7,568 nt of DNA from Acidobacteriota bacterium. Lineage in GTDB: Bacteria; Acidobacteriota; Thermoanaerobaculia; Multivoradales; JAHEKO01. The notes beneath the pieces are model-generated. The model saw nothing but the letters and a program-made list of their open reading frames with translations, had not been told where the DNA came from and did no database searches. How positions within the stretch are numbered: the first letter of the stretch is position 1; each line of letters starts with the position of its first letter. The DNA lies in the NCBI GenBank assembly GCA_029863825.1, contig JAOTUP010000078.1, positions 1 through 7,568 on the forward strand, given 5' to 3'. Made by a program: the position numbers and the translations under genes. Shown piece after piece: positions 1-6,953 of the stretch.

Positions 1-110
1 CTCATTCCGGGGCCAAGCGGCCAACAGCTGATTCAAGCTCTCGCCCGGAGGCGCCTGCCGGAGTCTGCGGCATCGTGATCCGGGTTGAGGGGGATCAGCA
101 GACGGTCTAA
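1..110 (+). other. Probable 3' tail of an upstream gene (frame unresolved)
   Basis: Two plus-strand frames are open from the window edge. One ends at the TGA at 76-78 and reads LIPGPSGQQLIQALARRR and onward, helix-like. The other ends at the TAA at 108-110 and finishes GVCGIVIRVEGDQQTV. Both have GC-rich third positions, about 17 of 25 and 24 of 35 codons. If the second is real, it stops one base before the ATG at 112, which would mean tight translational coupling with the glycosyltransferase. The piece is too short to assign a family, and neither frame may be coding. The third plus frame is closed at 29-31. Confidence 0.3.
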
Positions 111-111
111 G

Positions 112-2691
112 ATGTGCGAGCAGTTTCTGACTCCCATGGACTTCGCGCGACCCGGCCCGGCCCGCCAATCTAATCGCCTCGAAGTCGCCTGGCTTGCAGT
201 GCTTTTTGCCCTGGCCCTGGGTTGCTACTTCCTGGCCCGCTACCCGATGGGCACGTGGACGATCGACGACGCGGGCATCACCTATTCGTACGCGCGCTCG
301 ATCGCCGCCGGAGAAGGAAGCACTCTCTTCGCTGAAGGCATGCCGGTCGAGGGGTTCAGCAACCCCCTCTCTGTCGCGATCAACGGAGCCCTGATTCGCG
401 CGGGGCTGTTTCACCCGCTGCTGACACACGTTCCACTGGAGCTCGGCCTGTTTGGGTTGAGCGTCGTCCTGGTCTTTCTGTGGCTTCGCGACGCCGGAAT
501 CCGCAAGTCGATCGCGTTTCCGGCAAGCACCTTCTTTCTCGCACTGCAGCTGCTGACTCCCGCAACTCTGATCTGGTACTCGTCCGGACTGGAGAACGTG
601 CAACTCACCGCCGCTATCACGGCATTGCTGTGGATTCACCAGCGATGGCTGCGCGGGAAGTTCCTTCCGGTGCTCGAGGCGCCGCTGTTTCTTGCCATCA
701 GCTTGATTCGACCCGAGGCTTTTTTGTATCCCCTTGCGCTGGGCGCGGCCTTTTTCTGTCGAGTACCTTTCAGCCGCCGCGGATCGTTGCCCGCAACACC
801 GTGGACACGAGCGGTGCTCGTCTTTCTCATTGTCGCTGGCGTCGGATCGCTTCTGCTCGTCGCGCGGTGGCAGATCTTCGGAGATCTCTTGCCCAACACC
901 TACTATGCAAAGGCTTCGGGGACCTTTCAAGAGCTGAACGAATCGGGAGTTGGCAATAATCTCAGACGATACGTCTTCGGGGAGCTGCTGTTCTATCGCG
1001 GAACCTGGCTGTTCCTTGCCGCTGGCGCACTCGGTATTGTGCTCAGCCGCCGATACGCTCCGGTAGCCGGTCTCGTTTTCCTGCTCCCGGCCGCGGTTGC
1101 CCTGCCCGCCTTCGCCGGACCGGACTGGATGGGAGAACACCGCTTCGGGACCGCGCTTCTCACCGTGGTGCATCTCTGGTCGGTCTTCGGAGCGGCGGGC
1201 CTGGCCGAGAGCCTTCGGGCGCGGCCTGGAGGTGTTCGGACCCTAGGAGCGGCTCTCGTCGGTTTCGCCGCAGTGGTCACAGTGGCGTGGTGCGCCTGGA
1301 CTGGACTGCCAAGATACTCGAGCTTCGTTCAGCAGCCGCACGCGACATTTGAGAATGTGGCCGACGGTGTCGGCTTCGTCCGGCTCGAACTCCAAGAACG
1401 GCTCGGGTTGTTCTCGCCCAACGTTCTCCTCGCGGATGCCGGGGGCAGCAGCTTCATCGGCCAGCTCCAATCCATCGACCTGCTCCGCCTGACCGACTAT
1501 CACCTCGCGCGGCTCTTTCCCGCCGGAGACCAGCTCCTTCAATACATCTACTTCGAGCGCGGAGCCGAGTTGATCGAGGAGCATCATCGGATTCCTTCCT
1601 ATCCGGGCTTCGAACAGGACTTCTTCCTGGCGGTCGAGTTCGCTAATCCGCACTCGGGAGAATTGATGCGGTACCAGATTCGGCGCGACCTGATCGAAGT
1701 CAGCCTGAGGCCAGCTGACACGGCCTTTCTGGGAGAGGCAGGTGGGATCCGCCTCTGGCGGTCCCGCCGCAACGTGCCGTTTGCCGTTCCGAGCGGTCTG
1801 GCGCGAGTCGAACTCCTGGTCGGCCAAGAGACTCCCCAGGCTGGATCGTTGGAGCTGCGCGTTTGCATCAAGCATGAATGCGACCGACTCGATCCGCTTC
1901 AGTTTCATTCGTTCGGCGGCGAGTCGCTCGTGACAATGACCGGACGCCTCTACCGGCAAGGATTCCTGATTCGAGCTCCGGCAGAGATGGGACAGTATCC
2001 GGTAGTCGTCGAAGTGTTAGACGGAGACACCCCGCTTCTCCGGGAGACGCTCGGCGAGATGACCGTGGGCACGACGCTTTCGACGAGCCCGTTCCCGGAC
2101 CGGCTGAGGCCCGGCGCGGAGCCGCTGCTCGATCGGGCATTTCTCCTGGCGCAGCTCTCGCGTCAGGCCCGCCCGCGCCTCGCACGGGCCGAGTACCGGT
2201 CGGCGCTCGATCAATACCGGGAGGCGGCTCGGGTCCGAAGCTGGGCGGCGGCTTCGTTGTATGAACGACTCGCAGGCGACTCTGCTGCTCCGGTCCATCC
2301 CGTGCTCCGAAAGGAGCTCGAAGGCCTCGAGGTTGCCTTGGTTGCGGAGCTAGAGTCCCTACTCGAGCGCACGCGAACCCGACCTGGCAAGCACGGGCGT
2401 GCCAACGCCCGTGACCGGGCCGCGAGCTTGATCTTCAACCTACGGCGACTGGGATTTCGCGACCTGGGCCGCACGCCAGCTGCCGGCAGGCTGCGTGAGA
2501 TGATCGAAGGAGAGTTGGAGACCGAACTCGACGATCGGGAGCGGTATCGACATCTGCTTCGACTGGTCGCGATCGAACCCCGCGACGTCGGCCATCAGAA
2601 AGCGCTCATGCGTGCCCGTCGAGAGCTTGCCGAGCACGACGGTGGAAGATCCGGCATGGCGCCGTCCTACTATCGGGCTCCGAACGACTGA
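112..2691 (+). CDS. Polytopic GT-C-type membrane glycosyltransferase with long soluble C-terminal extension
   Basis: This is predicted to be an inner-membrane, polyprenyl-phosphate-sugar-dependent glycosyltransferase of the GT-C fold that works on the outer face of the membrane. Residues are numbered from the in-frame TTG at 85. The first TM helix is about 34-52. Asp-Asp at 61-62 (TIDDAGITYSYARSIA) sits in the first outer loop, where GT-C enzymes carry their catalytic acidic pair. It is followed by PVEGFSNPLS (87-96), LLPNTYYAK (268-276) and GPDWMGEHRF (345-354). These resemble conserved blocks of AftB-like arabinofuranosyltransferases and their uncharacterised bacterial relatives. About ten or eleven TM helices end near 408. 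The remainder is soluble: an ADAGG...SIDLLRLTDYHLA block (450-475), a beta-rich part near 570-650 with CIKHEC (594-599), and a charged helical tail (about 685-850). At roughly 860 residues it is longer than most relatives. The start is uncertain: ATG 112 is chosen, but TTG 85 and ATG 136 are possible and none has a clear Shine-Dalgarno. Donor and acceptor are unknown. Confidence 0.75.
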   Translation: MCEQFLTPMDFARPGPARQSNRLEVAWLAVLFALALGCYFLARYPMGTWTIDDAGITYSYARSIAAGEGSTLFAEGMPVEGFSNPLSVAINGALIRAGLFHPLLTHVPLELGLFGLSVVLVFLWLRDAGIRKSIAFPASTFFLALQLLTPATLIWYSSGLENVQLTAAITALLWIHQRWLRGKFLPVLEAPLFLAISLIRPEAFLYPLALGAAFFCRVPFSRRGSLPATPWTRAVLVFLIVAGVGSLLLVARWQIFGDLLPNTYYAKASGTFQELNESGVGNNLRRYVFGELLFYRGTWLFLAAGALGIVLSRRYAPVAGLVFLLPAAVALPAFAGPDWMGEHRFGTALLTVVHLWSVFGAAGLAESLRARPGGVRTLGAALVGFAAVVTVAWCAWTGLPRYSSFVQQPHATFENVADGVGFVRLELQERLGLFSPNVLLADAGGSSFIGQLQSIDLLRLTDYHLARLFPAGDQLLQYIYFERGAELIEEHHRIPSYPGFEQDFFLAVEFANPHSGELMRYQIRRDLIEVSLRPADTAFLGEAGGIRLWRSRRNVPFAVPSGLARVELLVGQETPQAGSLELRVCIKHECDRLDPLQFHSFGGESLVTMTGRLYRQGFLIRAPAEMGQYPVVVEVLDGDTPLLRETLGEMTVGTTLSTSPFPDRLRPGAEPLLDRAFLLAQLSRQARPRLARAEYRSALDQYREAARVRSWAAASLYERLAGDSAAPVHPVLRKELEGLEVALVAELESLLERTRTRPGKHGRANARDRAASLIFNLRRLGFRDLGRTPAAGRLREMIEGELETELDDRERYRHLLRLVAIEPRDVGHQKALMRARRELAEHDGGRSGMAPSYYRAPND

Positions 2692-2800
2692 GAACGCCGG
2701 TCTATGGCCGGTCAAGAAACGTCGACGATCAGACCTCATGTGCAATCATGACTGAGATTTGGCGAGTCCGCGCTTGGGCCGATCTCGAGCGCGGCACATG

Positions 2801-3814
2801 ATGCGGGCAATCGTCCAGGAAAAGTACGGTCCACCTGAAGAGGTTCTCCAGCTCCGGGAGATCGGCACGCCGGTTGTCGGAGACGACGAGGTGCTGGTAC
2901 GCGTTCGGGCGACGTCGGTTCATCCGGATGTGTGGCATGTCGTCACCGGCCGGCCCTACGTCCTGCGTCTGATGGGAGCCGGGGTCTCGAGGCCAAGAAA
3001 CCCTGTTCCGGGAACGGATGCGGCGGGGATCGTGGAGTCGGTCGGCAAGGGCGTCACGCGCTTCGAGCCCGGTGACGAAGTATTCGGCGAGACACACACG
3101 AAGCTCCAGTGGCGGAACGGAGGTGCGTTTGCCGAGTTTGTGTCCGTGCCAGAAGAAACGCTGGCGCTCAAGCCGCACGGCATCACCTTTGAACAAGCCG
3201 CGGCCGTCCCGACGTCCGGGTTCATCGCCGTGCTTAACCTCGAGAGCGGTACACAGATCCAGCCGGGTCAGAGTGTGTTGATCAACGGGGCGGGTGGCGG
3301 CGTTGGCAGCATTGCCGTGCAGATTGCGAAGGCGCATGGCGCGAGGGTGACCGGGGTCGACAGTACGGACAAGATCGAGATGGTCCGCTCGCTCGGCGCG
3401 GACCACGTCATCGACTACACCCGGGAAGACTTCACCCAGGGCTCCGAGCGCTACGATTTCATCCTCGACGTCGCATCGAACCTGTCCCTCGCGGCCTCGA
3501 AGCGCGCGCTCACGCCCAAGGGGGTCTACGTTCTCATTGGTCATGATCATTTCGGAGCTGGGGTCGGTCGCGTTTTCGGAGGCCTGCCGCGTTTTCTGAA
3601 GCTCATCGCGCTCTCACCATTCGTGAGCCAGCTGCCCGAGATCAGCTTCTCGATGCCGAGCAAGGGAGAGGTCATGGCCGTCCTGAAGGAGCTCCTCGAA
3701 GCGGGGAAGCTCACGCCCGTCGTCGACCGGACCTACCCACTCGAAGACGTGACTGACGCTATGCGCCGTCTGGTAGAAGGACGTGCTTGCGGGAGGATTA
3801 TCATCACCCCATGA
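2801..3814 (+). CDS. Zinc-independent MDR-family NAD(P)-dependent oxidoreductase (quinone oxidoreductase-like), copy 1
   Basis: This is a cytoplasmic medium-chain dehydrogenase/reductase of 337 residues, a normal length for quinone-oxidoreductase-like members. The N-terminal GroES-like domain opens MRAIVQEKYGPPEEVLQL and contains GTDAAGIVESVG (71-82) and FEPGDEVFGE (88-97). The Rossmann domain has the dinucleotide-binding loop GAGGGVG (163-169), then VTGVDST and RSLGADHVIDYTREDF. The zinc-ligand Cys of alcohol dehydrogenases is replaced (SVHPDVW, from about 39), so a zinc-free reductase is expected. The Ser-Thr after the second Rossmann strand would favour NADPH, which is inference. The likely substrate is an enone, quinone or aldehyde; the real one is unknown. 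The frame is open back to a TTG at 2759, but the family N-terminus begins at ATG 2801 (or the adjacent ATG 2798). No good Shine-Dalgarno is visible. It lies 109 bases after the glycosyltransferase and 226 before its paralog. Confidence 0.9.
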   Translation: MRAIVQEKYGPPEEVLQLREIGTPVVGDDEVLVRVRATSVHPDVWHVVTGRPYVLRLMGAGVSRPRNPVPGTDAAGIVESVGKGVTRFEPGDEVFGETHTKLQWRNGGAFAEFVSVPEETLALKPHGITFEQAAAVPTSGFIAVLNLESGTQIQPGQSVLINGAGGGVGSIAVQIAKAHGARVTGVDSTDKIEMVRSLGADHVIDYTREDFTQGSERYDFILDVASNLSLAASKRALTPKGVYVLIGHDHFGAGVGRVFGGLPRFLKLIALSPFVSQLPEISFSMPSKGEVMAVLKELLEAGKLTPVVDRTYPLEDVTDAMRRLVEGRACGRIIITP

Positions 3815-4040
3815 CCTGATGGCCTGGGCGTGGTTGGCGCGCTCACGAGATTGAAGGACGCCACGTGACAGATCAGTACAGGAGCGGATCAGGTCGCCAG
3901 AGGGGCGGTTCGGTGACCGCATCCGCGCGGCGGCGCACGTTGCCTCCGGCTTCTTCCGTGACGCCCTTCCGCCGCGGCGAGGATCACAGGTCCCGCACGG
4001 CAAGCGCTCGGTCCGAGCAAGAAAGGCGTAGGGGAGACTC
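3815..4040. other. 226-bp gap between the two MDR paralogs
   Basis: No complete gene is visible. A plus-strand frame with coding-like third positions, containing GRFGDRIRAAAHVASGFF, runs to a TAG at 4029-4031. It has no ATG, GTG or TTG after the preceding in-frame stop. It could be the tail of a decayed gene or chance. A weak hairpin with 7-bp arms, GGTCGCC at 3892-3898 and GGTGACC at 3912-3918 (one G:T pair), lacks a T-tract. No promoter could be called with confidence. Confidence 0.4.
4030..4036 (+). promoter_or_regulatory. Shine-Dalgarno for the second MDR gene
   Basis: AGGGGAG lies four bases upstream of GTG 4041. It is the clearest ribosome binding site in the window. It supports the GTG as the true start, in agreement with the family N-terminus (MKAIVRTAYGPPEVLQL). 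Confidence 0.65.
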
Positions 4041-5021
4041 GTGAAAGCGATCGTACGCACGGCCTATGGACCACCGGAGGTTCTTCAGCTCGAGGACGTG
4101 GACAAGCCGGCTCCCAAGAACGATGAGGTCCTGGTCGAAGTTCAGGCGGCATCCGTCAATTCATCTGACTGGGAGCTGCTGCGGGGAAAGCCGCTCTGGG
4201 CTCGTCTGTGGGGGTTTCTGAGGCCACGATACGAGATCCTCGGATCGGACATCGCAGGCCGGGTGGAAGCAGTCGGTAGCAACGTCGAGCGTTTTCAGCC
4301 GGGCGACGAGGTCTTCGGTGACATTTTCGGTTCGTGGGGTGGTTTCGCCGAGTACGTGTGCGCGCGTGAAGATCGACTCGTGCTGAAGCCGGCCGGTATG
4401 ACATTCGAAGAAGCTGCGGCCGTTCCTCAGGCTGCCGTCATCGCCCTGCAGGGTGTTCGCGACAAGGGAAGAGTCCAGCTCGGGCAGACGGTGTTGATCA
4501 ATGGGGCGGGTGGCGGGGCGGGTTCGTTCGCGGTGCAGATTGCGAAATCACTTGGGGCTAAGGTCACTGGCGTAGACAGCACGAGGAAGATGGACATGAT
4601 GCGCTCGATTGGCGCGGACCATGTCATTGACTACACGCAAGAAGATTTCACCCGGAAGGGACAGCGCTACGATCTGATTCTCGATCTTGCCGCCTACCAT
4701 TCAACGTTCGATTACAGGCGTGCGTTAGGCCGGAGAGGAATCTACCTCGTCGTCGGCGGCTCGATGGCTCGAGTCTTCCAAACCGTGCTCCTGGGGTCTT
4801 TGATGTCAGTGACCGGCAGCAGGAAGATGGGACTCCTGGCCATGAGACCGAACACGGAGGATCTGGAGTCTTTGAAAGAGCTCTATGACGCCGGCACGAT
4901 CGTATCCGTCATCGACAGACGCTACTCCTTGGGTGAGGTTCGTGAAGCGCTACGGTATCTGGGCGCAGGACAGGCCAAAGGAAAACTCGTCATCATCTTG
5001 GGGCAAGGAGCCGACACCTGA
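4041..5021 (+). CDS. Zinc-independent MDR-family NAD(P)-dependent oxidoreductase (quinone oxidoreductase-like), copy 2
   Basis: This 326-residue cytoplasmic oxidoreductase is a clear paralog of the gene just upstream. It has the same order of blocks: GSDIAGRVEAVG (68-79), FQPGDEVFGD (85-94), the Rossmann loop GAGGGAG (155-161), VTGVDST, then RSIGADHVIDYTQEDFT. The first-domain catalytic-zinc Cys is replaced (SVNSSDW, 38-44), so it should be a zinc-free NAD(P)H-dependent reductase acting on a carbonyl, enone or quinone that cannot be named from sequence. Differences from copy 1 cluster in the substrate-facing loop before residue 100, which lacks about a dozen residues of copy 1, and in the C-terminal region (about 240-275, GGSMARVFQ onward). 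This suggests a different substrate. The start is GTG with a good Shine-Dalgarno. Its stop faces the sulfatase stop across 126 bases. Confidence 0.9.
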   Translation: MKAIVRTAYGPPEVLQLEDVDKPAPKNDEVLVEVQAASVNSSDWELLRGKPLWARLWGFLRPRYEILGSDIAGRVEAVGSNVERFQPGDEVFGDIFGSWGGFAEYVCAREDRLVLKPAGMTFEEAAAVPQAAVIALQGVRDKGRVQLGQTVLINGAGGGAGSFAVQIAKSLGAKVTGVDSTRKMDMMRSIGADHVIDYTQEDFTRKGQRYDLILDLAAYHSTFDYRRALGRRGIYLVVGGSMARVFQTVLLGSLMSVTGSRKMGLLAMRPNTEDLESLKELYDAGTIVSVIDRRYSLGEVREALRYLGAGQAKGKLVIILGQGADT

Positions 5022-5075
5022 GGGCGCGCTGTAGCCGACCGGCACCCTACGGCGCTTCATGGCGGCCGGGCGGTG

Positions 5076-5090
5076 GGTGGGCAAGCCACC
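5076..5090. terminator. Weak hairpin between convergent genes
   Basis: GGTGG and CCACC form a perfect 5-bp stem with a GCAAG loop between the convergent stops at 5021 and 5150. There is no T-tract on either side, so it is not a canonical intrinsic terminator. The position is the main argument. The 10-mer GCCACCTTCC also occurs twice here, at 5085-5094 and 5104-5113. Confidence 0.2.
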
Positions 5091-5147
5091 TTCCGGTCAT
5101 GAGGCCACCTTCCCACGATGCAGGTCATCCGTCTCTCTGGAGAGGAG

Positions 5148-6560
5148 CTATTCGGGCGTTAGCGGCCCGGTGCGGAGAATGGACCGCAGGCTCGCCTCTC
5201 GTCCGGCATAGTCGGGATCCCCAGCCAGATTACTGGTCTCGCCCGGATCACGCTTGTGATCGTAGAGCTCGATGCCGGACCGGCCTTCGTCCCATTCGGT
5301 ATAGCGCCAACGCTTGGTGCGCACCGACCGCCCGAACACCTTCTCACCTTCGACCTCGCGCAGCACCTGGCTGAAGGCCGCCTTCTTGAGGACCTTGCGC
5401 GGCTTGTCGAGGAGAGGACGCAGACTCACACCATCGAGCCGGTGAGGACTCTTCAAGCGGCAGTAATCCACTACGGTCGGATAGATGTCGACGAGCTCGA
5501 TCAACCGCCGAGAGGACCTTCCCGATCCTTTCATCCCCGGTGCATAAGCGATGAACGGCGTTTGAACTGAGGGCTCGAACAGCGTGTTCTTGTCCCACCA
5601 GCCCTGCTCACCCAGATGGTAGCCGTGATCGCTGAGGAAGATGAAAAGAGTGTTCTCCCACAGATCGAGCCGATCCATCGCATCGAGGATGATGCCGAGC
5701 TGAGCATCCATGAAGGAGACTGTTGCGTAGTAGGCGCGCAGGAACTCGCGTCGGTCGCGCTTCTTGAGCCTGCTGAATATCTCGATCTTCTCTTGACTCC
5801 CAAGGGCCAGAGGCGTCGACGCGAGATCCCTGGTCATCGACGGGAGTGGATCGAATTGATCTAATCGGTAGATCTGAAAATAGCGCTCCGGAGCGAGATA
5901 CGGTGAGTGGGGCCGGTGAAAGCCCACCGCGAGGAAGAACTTCTGATCACCTATCTCATCAAGAAAGCTCGCCGACATGCGGCCAATTCTGCCGTCGCCG
6001 AAATCGCTATCGCTGCCCTTCGAGGCGAGCCAGCGGCACCAACTGGGCACGCCGCCACACATATTACGACCGGTTCCCGTTCTTGCCGCACTCGTCGTCT
6101 CTGGAAACACGGCGAGATCCCACATGCCGGGCTCGAGCCACTTTTCTCCTTTGTGGAATACCTTACCGATGGTGGCGGTGAAGTACCCTCGCTTCGCTAA
6201 GACTTCGGGCAGGGTTACGACATCGGGGATTATCTCCCGGTAGAAGGTCTTGTTATCTTGCACGCCGGTCGAGTCCGGCCTGAGACCCGTCAGGAAGGAT
6301 GTGCGGCCAGGATTGCACACCGGCACCTGAACGTAGGCCCGCTCGAAGCTCATCCCTCGCGCGCGCAGGCGCTCGAGGTTCGGTGTCACGGCCGGAGGCA
6401 GATGGGAGGCATCCAACACTCGCAGGTCGTCCACCATGACCAGAATGACGTTGGGTCGGGGGGCCTCGATCGCGCCCGTTTCCGCCGGCAGAAGCCCGCA
6501 CACCAGAGCGCTCATTAGCATGGCCGGAAGCATGTGTGCGCCGCGCGTAGTCGGGCTCAT
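5148..6560 (-). CDS. Secreted formylglycine-dependent sulfatase, iduronate-2-sulfatase-like
   Basis: This is a type I sulfatase hydrolysing sulfate esters, probably of a sulfated polysaccharide, outside the cytoplasm. From ATG 6560 it has 470 residues, usual for the iduronate-2-sulfatase-like group. The N-terminus MSPTTRGAHMLPAML onward is signal-peptide-like, with likely cleavage near AETGA. Then come the metal-binding Asp pair in VILVMVDDLR (residues about 44-45), VCNPGRTSFLTG with the C-x-P-x-R signature (Cys 82, codon 6315-6317, converted to formylglycine), IGKVFHKGE, and GFHRPHSPY, a hallmark of this subgroup. FLSDHGYHLGEQGWWDK carries the second metal Asp-His. The C-terminus has the usual RTKRWRY...ELYDHKRDPGE block. 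All expected catalytic residues are visible. No formylglycine-generating enzyme is encoded in the window. The frame is open upstream to 6851, but the added residues are Arg-rich with unusual codons (AGG, AGA, TTA, CGA) and another frame looks more coding there. No strong Shine-Dalgarno marks 6560; ATGs at 6635 and 6653 remain possible. Confidence 0.9.
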   Translation of the reverse strand: MSPTTRGAHMLPAMLMSALVCGLLPAETGAIEAPRPNVILVMVDDLRVLDASHLPPAVTPNLERLRARGMSFERAYVQVPVCNPGRTSFLTGLRPDSTGVQDNKTFYREIIPDVVTLPEVLAKRGYFTATIGKVFHKGEKWLEPGMWDLAVFPETTSAARTGTGRNMCGGVPSWCRWLASKGSDSDFGDGRIGRMSASFLDEIGDQKFFLAVGFHRPHSPYLAPERYFQIYRLDQFDPLPSMTRDLASTPLALGSQEKIEIFSRLKKRDRREFLRAYYATVSFMDAQLGIILDAMDRLDLWENTLFIFLSDHGYHLGEQGWWDKNTLFEPSVQTPFIAYAPGMKGSGRSSRRLIELVDIYPTVVDYCRLKSPHRLDGVSLRPLLDKPRKVLKKAAFSQVLREVEGEKVFGRSVRTKRWRYTEWDEGRSGIELYDHKRDPGETSNLAGDPDYAGREASLRSILRTGPLTPE

Positions 6561-6794
6561 CGACCGCAGCAATCTCGGCCCTCTTTGCGCCGCTCGACAG
6601 CGTAAGAGAAACCGTTTCGTCAAGCACCTTGTCATCTTCCTTTGAGTCTTCATAGGCGTCAGTCCCTGTCCAGGAGCGCAACGATACCAGCCTGTCTCCG
6701 CCAAGGTCGTGCCGCCACCCACGTGTACAGAAATCTGCGGTGTCACGGAGGAGGAAGCCGCCACGGTCGCCTCCGAATCCCAAGATAAGGCACC
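6550..6794 (-). pseudogene. Possible decayed Calx-beta-like repeat upstream of the sulfatase
   Basis: On the minus strand, one frame reads SSSVTPQISVHVGGGTT, then CAPGQG near 6677. After a frame change the next frame, from 6636, reads DDKVLDETVSLTLSSGAK and ends AVDEP near 6553. The order of a V-rich strand, GGT, APGQ, DD, DETVxLTLSSGA resembles the Calx-beta fold consensus (TLTFAPGE, then DD, then DETVTLTLSNPSG). The APGQ-to-DET distance is 56 bases, near the usual spacing but out of frame. Codon choice in the DETVSL frame looks more native than the overlapping sulfatase frame. No start, stop or flanking domains of an intact gene are present. The match is by eye only and could be chance. Confidence 0.3.
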
Positions 6795-6821
6795 CAGGTA
6801 GGGATTGAGACTCTCTCCTGC

Positions 6822-6847
6822 CCTGCTCGAGGTGCCTGCTCGAGGTG
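6822..6847. repeat. 13-bp perfect tandem duplication
   Basis: CCTGCTCGAGGTG occurs twice head to tail (6822-6834 and 6835-6847). The last six bases of the second copy are also the outer end of the inverted-repeat arm that follows. The 13-bp unit is not a multiple of three, which argues against this stretch being translated as an N-terminal extension of the sulfatase. Confidence 0.95.
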
Positions 6848-6904
6848 CCACAGGTTTCGACAGAGCCAGTGATTACTTGCCTTTAACGAAACCTCTGACA
6901 CCTC
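6842..6904. repeat. 18-nt imperfect inverted repeat with 27-nt loop (REP/MITE-like)
   Basis: The left arm GAGGTGCCACAGGTTTCG (6842-6859) pairs with the right arm CGAAACCTCTGACACCTC (6887-6904) at 16 of 18 positions. The loop at 6860-6886 is comparatively AT-rich. A related sequence, GTGCCAGGTTCCTG, follows at 6925-6938 in the left-arm orientation, lacking a CA dinucleotide. The repeat lies just after the stop of the right-hand gene, but no T-run follows either arm, so an intrinsic terminator is less likely than a dispersed palindromic element. A transcript hairpin or a protein-binding palindrome is also possible. Confidence 0.8.
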
Positions 6905-6953
6905 CGCCCGACTGGATGTAGGCTGTGCCAGGTTCCTGCCTCCCGGTCGTGGA

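Noticed and set aside
1243..1959. 238-codon minus-strand open frame inside the glycosyltransferase gene
   Set aside because: It is an antisense shadow of a well-supported membrane protein in GC-rich DNA and shows no domain features.
2694..2714. Repeated GCCGGTC after the glycosyltransferase stop
   Set aside because: A 7-bp direct repeat in GC-rich DNA is expected by chance, and it forms no stable hairpin with a T-tract.
2729..3550. 273-codon minus-strand open frame opposite the first MDR gene
   Set aside because: The sense strand encodes all MDR motifs. The antisense product is rich in Arg, Asp and His and has no family pattern.
3857..4031. Coding-like frame (GRFGDRIRAAAHVASGFF) ending in the Shine-Dalgarno of the second MDR gene
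   Set aside because: There is no ATG, GTG or TTG after the preceding in-frame stop, and no family is recognisable. It is at most a gene remnant.
3865..4044. Plus-strand frame from GTG 3865 ending in a 4-base GTGA overlap with the second MDR start
   Set aside because: The 59-residue product is almost all Arg, Ser and Gly with no recognisable pattern. The overlap is likely accidental, and another frame looks more coding over the same bases.
5132..5146. Short palindrome CTCTCTGGAGAG just after the sulfatase stop
   Set aside because: The loop is only two bases for the full stem and there is no T-run, so it is too weak to call a terminator.
6253..6549. Continuation of the alternative minus-strand frame within the sulfatase gene
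   Set aside because: From about 6550 onward it overlaps the conserved sulfatase core and becomes low-complexity Gly, Arg and Ala. Only the upstream part has a suggestive pattern.
6561..6851. N-terminal extension of the sulfatase frame to 6851
   Set aside because: It puts about 97 residues before the signal-like segment, includes the 13-bp tandem duplication and Arg-rich rare-codon stretches, and does not resemble a sulfatase N-terminus.
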